Shown: piece after piece, positions 59,218 to 64,000 of the stretch | Numbering within the stretch: position 1 is the first letter of the stretch | Layout of the letters: each line of letters starts with the position of its first letter | Assembly (NCBI RefSeq): GCF_024661895.1 | Contig: NZ_CP102453.1 | Location: forward strand, 2,170,001 to 2,234,000 | DNA from: Fundicoccus culcitae | Lineage (GTDB): Bacteria; Bacillota; Bacilli; Lactobacillales; Aerococcaceae | DNA length: 64,000 nt | Direction of reading: 5' to 3' | Position numbers and translations under genes: made by a program | Notes under the pieces: generated by a model | The model's input: the letters and a program-made list of their open reading frames with translations, nothing else | The model's database searches: none | What the model was told of the DNA's origin: nothing

Positions 59218-59979
59218 AAAGAACGATTAATTGAGTTATGTAGAGAATTACGATTACCAAGTATCCGAAAAATGGTACAAGAAGAAGGAACATTTCATAA
59301 TCCAACCGAAGCCTTTCCTGTTCTTCTCCAAGTCTTAGAACAGGAAAAGAATGACCGCTTTATTCGTTCAAAACAAAATCGAATACGTATCGCTAACTTT
59401 CCACAAAAGAAATTGTTAGAAGAGTTAGTAATAGATGCCTTACCAGAACAAGCAAAGCAAAAGTTACCACATCTAAAATCGTTAGATTTTATTAAAGAGG
59501 GGCAAAATGTGATTTTAACTGGATCGCCAGGTACTGGAAAATCCCATATAGCGATAGGATTAGGGATGGAGGCATGTTTAACGGGATATCGCGTCTTTTT
59601 TGCGACAGTCCCTTCCCTCATCAATCAGTTGAAAGAGCATCGCTCAGAAAGAACCTTACGGTCATTCGAATTAAAATTTGAAAATTACGATCTCGTCATT
59701 ATTGATGAACTTGGGTATATTTCTTTCGACAAAGAAGGGGCTGAATTATTATTTTCACATCTATCTTTGCGAGCAGGAAGAAAATCTACAATTATCACGA
59801 GTAATTTGTCATTTTTAAAATGGCAGGAAATATTTCATGATCCAGTACTAACAGCTGCATTAACCGACCGTTTGACTCATAAATCACATGTTGTAAATAT
59901 GATCGGTCCTTCTTACAGAATGAAAGAAACAGAACAATGGATAAAAGATAATTCAAAGATGACAGTGGCTCAGTTTTAA
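59218..59979 (+). pseudogene. istB: IstB of the outer IS21 element, cut off from its start codon
   Basis: The frame encodes an almost complete IstB: 'ERLIELCRELRLPSIRKM', Walker A 'LTGSPGTGKSHIAIGLG', Walker B 'YDLVIIDELGYI', 'DRLTHKSHVVNMIGPSYR'. Its start codon and first codons (ATG GAT AAG AAA, from 56813) lie on the far side of the inner element. The remaining frame extends into the inner right end, where only a TTG (59206) could start translation, without a clear ribosome binding site. It is likely silent, so the outer element would need a helper in trans. Confidence 0.85.
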
Positions 59980-60072
59980 ATTGCGAAATGGCTCACTTTT
60001 AACTTGCGAAATACACATAGAATTCAAACTATTTATATCGAGATAGATATAGAATTCAAATAAAATTAAATA

Positions 60073-60096
60073 AGCTGGGTAGAATTTAACCCAGCT
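60073..60096. terminator. Bidirectional hairpin between the IS elements and the minus-strand genes
   Basis: AGCTGGGT-AGAATTTA-ACCCAGCT, with T- and A-rich flanks; it lies just before the small minus-strand operon ends. Confidence 0.6.
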
Positions 60097-60124
60097 AATA
60101 AAATAATATACTTAATAAAGAATT

Positions 60125-60256
60125 CTAGTCTTTTACCCAAGAATGTGGTTTTGATTTTCCTTTACTATCTTTTGGTTTTCTGGGACAGTTTCCAGGAAGC
60201 GGTCTACTAGATCTTGTAGTGCGTCTTCCGCAATAAGTACAAACCCATTTTTGCAT
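60125..60256 (-). CDS. Small cysteine-rich protein (43 aa)
   Basis: The minus-strand frame reads MQKWVCTYCGRRTTRSSRPL and ends KPHSWVKD: 'CTYCG' plus a third Cys ('GNCPRKP') and a His near the C-terminus, a possible treble-cleft or ribbon zinc site. It is very basic. GGGGGTG lies 8 bp before the ATG, and the gene begins 6 bp after the stop of the preceding 88-residue gene, so both are in one operon. Function unknown; similar tiny zinc-ribbon proteins are frequent in phages and cassettes. Confidence 0.65.
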   Translation of the reverse strand: MQKWVCTYCGRRTTRSSRPLPGNCPRKPKDSKGKSKPHSWVKD

Positions 60257-60262
60257 AGTTTT

Positions 60263-60529
60263 TCACCCCCTTCTCTCTAATTCTTCCATAAAAATTTCAT
60301 CTACTCTTGAAAAAGATTCCTTCGCTTCTAAATTTTCCTTGGCTTTTTTTCTTTCTTCGGGAGACATATCTCTAACGCTTCTCTTTACTTTATTGCGAGT
60401 CTCTGTTTCTAAGTTTTCTATAATTTCATCCTTATTTTCTATAGCATCTTTTAATAAATCGAATAAAAATTTTAGAACCCATAATATAGCTTTACCAATC
60501 CATTTCATTATATTTTTTAGAAGTTCCAT
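60263..60529 (-). CDS. Small membrane protein with charged tail
   Basis: An 88-residue protein starting MELLKNIMKWIGKAILWVLK: one amphipathic or transmembrane helix (residues about 5-28), then a strongly charged helical region ('NKDEIIENLETETRNKVKRSVRDMSPEERKKAKENLEAKE'). AAGGAGG directly abuts an earlier in-frame ATG at 60535, so the ATG at 60529 (6-bp spacing) is preferred. I do not recognise the family; size and layout would fit a small envelope protein or toxin-like peptide, but there is no evidence for either. Confidence 0.6.
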   Translation of the reverse strand: MELLKNIMKWIGKAILWVLKFLFDLLKDAIENKDEIIENLETETRNKVKRSVRDMSPEERKKAKENLEAKESFSRVDEIFMEELERRG

Positions 60530-60541
60530 AAACATCCTCCT

Positions 60542-60655
60542 TCATTTAATTCGTTTCCAATTACATTTTCCGTGTGAGTAGCAGGTCAGATCATCAGCTG
60601 TTGCAGGATTAAACATGGTTGCTTTTGTACGACCGCATTTACGACATTGGTACAC
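60542..60655 (-). CDS. Possible small zinc-ribbon protein (about 37 aa)
   Basis: The minus strand encodes VYQCRKCGRTKATMFNPATA and then DDLTCYSHGKCNWKRIK, two CxxC-type pairs (CRKC and CYSHGKC) typical of a zinc ribbon. A GTG at 60655 is the likely start, but its ribosome binding site is poor, and the frame continues upstream without ATG, so this may be a truncated gene. The stop TGA overlaps the AAGGAGG of the following gene. Confidence 0.5.
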   Translation of the reverse strand: MYQCRKCGRTKATMFNPATADDLTCYSHGKCNWKRIK

Positions 60656-60698
60656 TTTGTCTGAGGTAGCTAAAGATAAAGTGTTTCTTATTGTTTTT

Positions 60699-60989
60699 TT
60701 AAAGATTCAGATTATTTCTCCCTTTTCTTTTTTTTAAATCGCTTACTATCCGATTGATATGACGTACTGAATATCCATATTTACTTGCTAATTTATTTGA
60801 ATTTGAACCATCGTATTCCTTAGAAATTATGTTTTCAAGTCCTTCTTTCGAAAGTATTCTCATTGGAAAGTTAATATACATCCCTTTATAGACTTCGAAG
60901 ATTTTTAATGTGTTTTCTTTACCTATGATTGATGACAGGTCTTCATATATTACCTGCCAATCATCAGGGTTGGTGTCATTAAAGCTCAT
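60699..60989 (-). CDS. Mor-like transcription factor
   Basis: A 96-residue protein starting MSFNDTNPDDWQVIYEDLSS. 'IIGKENTLKIFEVYKGMYINFPMRI' followed by 'ISKEYDGSNSNKLASKYGYSVRHINRIVSDLKKRKG' matches the layout of Mor-family activators (dimerisation part, then a C-terminal HTH with 'NSNKLASKYGYSVRHINRI'). AGGAGG (about 60994-60999) places the start at 60989. It probably controls genes of the island. Confidence 0.65.
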   Translation of the reverse strand: MSFNDTNPDDWQVIYEDLSSIIGKENTLKIFEVYKGMYINFPMRILSKEGLENIISKEYDGSNSNKLASKYGYSVRHINRIVSDLKKRKGRNNLNL

Positions 60990-61187
60990 ATAAACCCTCC
61001 TCAAAATGATTCTAACTTTTTCTGCAGGACAAGGTTAGCGACAAAAGACCTAGACAAATTCCAGAGAAATAACAAAGGCATAAATGCATTTAATTGTATA
61101 AATGCTTAGGAACAGGTCTTCAACCTTCCTTACTAGCTCCTCTCATGTCTCAAAACCTCGGGGAATCGGGAAATTAACTACTACTAA

Positions 61188-62858
61188 CTAAATCCAAAAT
61201 TCAATTGGAGAACGCAAAAAGAACCTTCCATCTTGAAGGTTCTTTTTGTCATCAGATTCGATTTTAGGTGTGTTAATTTGAGGTGAATCATTAGGATCGG
61301 GGGATGGATTCATTTTCAGATACTCGGCTATATTAGCTTCATTAAAGCATAGTAGGATATCGAACTTTTCTGTATTCTTGTTCCATTGAATTTCTTTGAT
61401 GAAGGCTAGGTAGATGTCTTTCAAAACTTCCTTGTTCTTCGTTCCTTTAGCAAGTCTTACAAGCCTATTGACTATTGATACGACTTGGTTGATGTCGTAG
61501 TCTGAGAAATCTTTTTCCAAACGCTTATCCAGTGCTAAAATCTCATTCTGTAACTCTGTGATTTCAGACTTTAGGCGTAAAATAGCTTCTTGCCATATGT
61601 CCGAAAAGTCAGGCTCACTCTCAATTTTTTCTTGATAGACTAGGACATTATTTTGTATCTTGATAATTTTTTCTGTGGTTTTTAATCGTTTCCTTTTCAA
61701 TTGCTCTTTACCTACAGTATTTTCCTCTTTCATTTTAGTTAAGAGATGTTTGATAAGATCTGGGGAATTGAGAAGTCCTTCCAATCTATCAGCTACTTTT
61801 TGTTCAGCGATTTCAGCATTAATTCCGTTCCCACGACAAACGCTTGAGCCTTTATTTTTGAATGTGCCACATACATAATATTTCTTATGAACTTTCGTAC
61901 CATCTTTTTTCTTGTAGTATGAATTGTTTATGACCATGTGACCTCCACACTGCGGGCATTTGATGATACCAGTCAGTATATTTGCTCCTGTGCGACTTTT
62001 CTCGGGATTTCGGGAACGAATTTCTCGGAGTTGAGCAACTTTGTTCCAAGTTGTTTTATCGATGATTGCTTCATGTTTTCCCTTTGATTTAATGGGATTT
62101 CCTTGTAATTCCTTGATGTTTTTAGCATTTCTTCCGTATACGATATCACCACAGTAGACTGGATTCTCGAGTATGTCTTTGACTGCAACAGATGAAAATG
62201 GATTGCCTTTCTTAGTAACGTATCCTTGCTGATTTAAATCGTTGGCTATTGCTCTTAAACCCATTCCACCTATGTAGGAATTATAGATATGCTTAATGAT
62301 TTTGGCTTCATCTTGATTAACTACCAAAGTGTTTTTATGAGTTTTATTCTGGAGGTTATCATAGCCTAGCACACGATTTCCATTCCATTCGCCATTTAGA
62401 GCTTTTGATTTGTGTCCTAATGACACATTTTCAGCAATGACATTTCTTTCGAATTCGTTCATCGAAGCCATCACTTGTGTCATAAACCATCCAGTAGAAC
62501 TTGTAAAATCTGTCTTTTCTGAAATAGACTCTAAACCGACATTGTTTTCCTGTAGTTCTTCAATAATCGAAATAGTATCTATTAAGCGACGACTTAAACG
62601 ACTGAGTTTCCAGATGATGACTACATCAAAAAGACCCTCTTTACTGTCATCCAGTAAGTCCTGCAGTTGATAACGGTTTTCAATAGATTTTCCGCTGATA
62701 CCTTCATCTGAGTATCCACCAACAAGCAAATACCCTTTTTGTTGACAATAGTCATTGATTACCTTTTTTTGAGCTCCAAGACTATAACCACTTATCGCTT
62801 GTTCCGCAGTACTAACTCGTGTATAGTAAACAGCTCGAATTGTTTTACTCATTTCCAT
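61188..62858 (-). CDS. Large serine recombinase, CcrB-like
   Basis: A 556-residue serine integrase. The catalytic domain has Ser16 in 'AVYYTRVSTAEQAISGYSL', 'GISGKSIENR', 'VVIIWKLSRLSR' and 'MNEFERNVIAENV'. Then come the recombinase domain ('LRAIANDLNQQGYVTKKGNPFSSVAVKDILENPVY'), a zinc ribbon ('GIIKCPQCGGHMVINN', 'YYVCGTFKNKGSSVCRGNGI') and a coiled coil (about 375-450). The pattern and length closely follow staphylococcal CcrB (for instance 'NLLTGIIHCPQCGAPM' there versus 'NILTGIIKCPQCGGHM' here). Its start overlaps the preceding gene by 14 bp. Confidence 0.88.
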   Translation of the reverse strand: MEMSKTIRAVYYTRVSTAEQAISGYSLGAQKKVINDYCQQKGYLLVGGYSDEGISGKSIENRYQLQDLLDDSKEGLFDVVIIWKLSRLSRRLIDTISIIEELQENNVGLESISEKTDFTSSTGWFMTQVMASMNEFERNVIAENVSLGHKSKALNGEWNGNRVLGYDNLQNKTHKNTLVVNQDEAKIIKHIYNSYIGGMGLRAIANDLNQQGYVTKKGNPFSSVAVKDILENPVYCGDIVYGRNAKNIKELQGNPIKSKGKHEAIIDKTTWNKVAQLREIRSRNPEKSRTGANILTGIIKCPQCGGHMVINNSYYKKKDGTKVHKKYYVCGTFKNKGSSVCRGNGINAEIAEQKVADRLEGLLNSPDLIKHLLTKMKEENTVGKEQLKRKRLKTTEKIIKIQNNVLVYQEKIESEPDFSDIWQEAILRLKSEITELQNEILALDKRLEKDFSDYDINQVVSIVNRLVRLAKGTKNKEVLKDIYLAFIKEIQWNKNTEKFDILLCFNEANIAEYLKMNPSPDPNDSPQINTPKIESDDKKNLQDGRFFLRSPIEFWI

Positions 62859-63348
62859 AAAAATCTTCCTCTATTTGAACTCTATCATTTCTAAATCTAA
62901 GAAAAAGATTATCATGAGCAAAAGATGCACCTGTAAAACAATCAACGAAGATTCGATCTAATGTATTAACATCATCCTTTTTGAAATCAATGATAATGCC
63001 TACGATTTCATTTTCAGGATTCACTGCGAATGCAAGGAAATTATTCTCCTGAACAGCAGTGCTAGAACTATTCAATTCTAGGTAAATTCGTTCTAGATAG
63101 CTATCTCCAGTCTCTTTGATATCAAGCAAAATTACTTCAGGAGAGTTTTTGTCAAATTCAATATATAAGCCAACTAGAGCATTCTCATCTTCCTGATTGA
63201 ATAAAGGGAAAAAGTTATTTGAAACGAAACTATCATTTTCGTCAAACCCTAGAAAAACTTGAGTCAGAGCATCATTGTATGTATTGTAACTATGTAGAAT
63301 AAAAGTTGAAGCATCATAATTTGGTTGAGCGGTTCCTTTGTTTGTCAT
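62845..63348 (-). CDS. Unknown acidic protein between two recombinases
   Basis: A 167-residue, strongly acidic protein (MTNKGTAQPNYDASTFILHS...VQIEEDFYGNE) with an internal repeat-like pattern of strand-forming segments: 'VGLYIEFDKNSPEVILLDIKETGDSYLERIYLEL' and 'VGIIIDFKKDDVNTLDRIFVDC'. No known domain is recognised. Its ATG overlaps the stop of the upstream recombinase (ATGA) and its end overlaps the start of the downstream recombinase, so all three are made together. A recombination directionality factor or a recombinase-binding DNA mimic are possible roles, inferred only from position and charge. Confidence 0.75.
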   Translation of the reverse strand: MTNKGTAQPNYDASTFILHSYNTYNDALTQVFLGFDENDSFVSNNFFPLFNQEDENALVGLYIEFDKNSPEVILLDIKETGDSYLERIYLELNSSSTAVQENNFLAFAVNPENEIVGIIIDFKKDDVNTLDRIFVDCFTGASFAHDNLFLRFRNDRVQIEEDFYGNE

Positions 63349-64000
63349 AGTAATTCCTCCTGTAAAATGTTTTTTTCTAAATCAGTTAAATAAATTTCTT
63401 TTACGGTTTTGTCGCCATTAACTTCTATCTTATCAATTATGCTTTGATAGAGTGTAAATTGAGAAAGGGTAGGGTTTATATCTACAGCTAAATTAAAATT
63501 AATAAGCTCGATTAATGACTCAGGAATCGTTGGGTCAATCTTAAGTTTTTTTTCACGATTCGATAAAGAAATCAACTGACTTTTAAGTTGGTCATCATCA
63601 ATTAATCCTCGTTCAAAGGATTGTAATGCTTTTTGTTGTCTCTCTTTTAGCTGTTGTTGTTTCCTTTGGTTACTTTTTACAATTAATCCATTCTTGTTTG
63701 CTATGCGTTTCTTGAGTTGTCCAGATACATAGTCAGATTGAATGAATTGATGTGCTTTGTTACTAATGAATTGCTCTATTTCAATTGCATTAAGTATTAT
63801 TCCATGACAATGGCGCTTGCCATTTGCAATATAATTAGAGCAAATGTAATAGTGATGGTCTTTGTGCTTTTGTGTAGTATGAGTTGGAGAACATAGTGAG
63901 CGACAATGAGGACATCGAATCTTTTTCTGTAAGATGTACCTTCTAGTTACTCGTTGAGCTTGCTTCCCCTTGCTGTTCATTTTATTAACAGCTTTCTGGA
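63345..64000 (-). CDS. Large serine recombinase, C-terminal part (continues past the window)
   Basis: At least 218 residues; the frame is open to the window edge and reads QKAVNKMNSKGKQAQRVTRR before the zinc ribbon 'RCPHCRSLCSPTHTTQKHKDHHYYICSNYIANGKRHCHG', a basic coiled coil ('NQRKQQQLKERQQKALQSFERG') and a short C-terminal domain. This is the distal part of a serine recombinase; the catalytic domain lies beyond the window, so MNSKG is not the true start. Paired with the CcrB-like protein downstream, it may be the CcrA-like partner. Confidence 0.8.
   Translation of the reverse strand, partial: QKAVNKMNSKGKQAQRVTRRYILQKKIRCPHCRSLCSPTHTTQKHKDHHYYICSNYIANGKRHCHGIILNAIEIEQFISNKAHQFIQSDYVSGQLKKRIANKNGLIVKSNQRKQQQLKERQQKALQSFERGLIDDDQLKSQLISLSNREKKLKIDPTIPESLIELINFNLAVDINPTLSQFTLYQSIIDKIEVNGDKTVKEIYLTDLEKNILQEELL

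Larger units (their letters stand above)
55166..60017 (+). mobile_element. Outer IS21-family element, split by a second IS21
   Basis: Ends TGTATATGTTAAC.. and ..ATACACA (reverse complement TGTGTATT..) share TTAAAAGTGAGCCA a few bases inside each end, and each end has a second inner copy of AACTGAGCCAC. The flanking TAGA (55162-55165 and 60018-60021) is a plausible 4-bp target duplication. Without the inner element it would be about 2.46 kb, normal for IS21. Confidence 0.75.
50855..64000. mobile_element. Putative SCC-like genomic island inserted at rlmH (right end outside the window)
   Basis: The island begins right at the stop of rlmH, carries mercury-resistance genes, several IS elements, small zinc-ribbon proteins and, on the opposite strand at the right, two large serine recombinases, one closely similar in layout and motifs to CcrB. 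Its sequence is AT-rich and lacks the 16-mer motif and hairpin islands of the host. The far boundary is not in view, so size and direct repeats cannot be verified. Confidence 0.6.

Overview
The window is a low-GC Gram-positive chromosome segment. Gene content (WalRKHIJ, HtrA, RlmH, CshA, LemA, KtrAB, a beta-glucoside PTS, EF-P, Ddl/MurF/Alr, no sporulation genes) points to Lactobacillales, perhaps Aerococcaceae or Carnobacteriaceae; the genus cannot be fixed from sequence alone.

Layout. 1-4.9 kb: tail of a carboxylase/decarboxylase subunit, rpmE2, a methyltransferase, an FAD/NAD(P) protein, a DNPH1-like hydrolase and a cupin/CMD pair. 5-9.8 kb: a GyrI-like protein, a RibD-like reductase and a Nudix hydrolase separated by two large non-coding repeat islands; one contains the decayed tail of a 6-phospho-beta-glucosidase. 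9.9-19.4 kb: efp, lemA, an unknown gene coupled to ddl, murF, cshA, acpS, alr and an MBL hydrolase. 19.4-26.1 kb: a CBS/ACT-like protein, a CNNM transporter, a TrmR-like methyltransferase, a HAD phosphatase and an L,D-transpeptidase. 26.3-41.1 kb: walRKHI, then a Bce-type ABC transporter with its two-component system and a DUF2207 protein, then walJ-htrA; the usual wal-htrA-rlmH cluster is therefore split. 41.1-42.8 kb: a repeat island followed by a strong cluster of DnaA boxes. 42.8-50.9 kb: ktrA, a ktrB broken by an in-frame stop, then rpiR-bglP-bglA-arginase-like and rlmH. 50.9-64 kb: a foreign island starting exactly at the 3' end of rlmH, with merR-merA, an ISL3 transposase, one IS21 element inserted in another, small zinc-ribbon proteins, a Mor-like regulator, and a translationally coupled operon of two large serine recombinases around an unknown acidic protein. 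This resembles an SCC-type cassette.

Two signals look undescribed. (1) Intergenic islands are built of tandem hairpin units. At least eight different stem sequences share unit lengths of 40-43 bp (mostly exactly 41), one family is 31 bp, and units of different stem sequence stay in the same 41-bp register within one array. Modules keep the same order, inverted, at several sites and are joined by a 13-bp linker like ACTTCCCGCTTAC. (2) A 16-mer like AAATAAATAYCTCTGC recurs about 35 times (counted by eye) between 0.3 and 44.9 kb. It sits on or just after stop codons, its reverse complement sits just before ribosome binding sites, and pairs bracket several hairpin islands. It is essentially missing from 45-64 kb, which suggests that both the bgl operon and the rlmH island are later arrivals.
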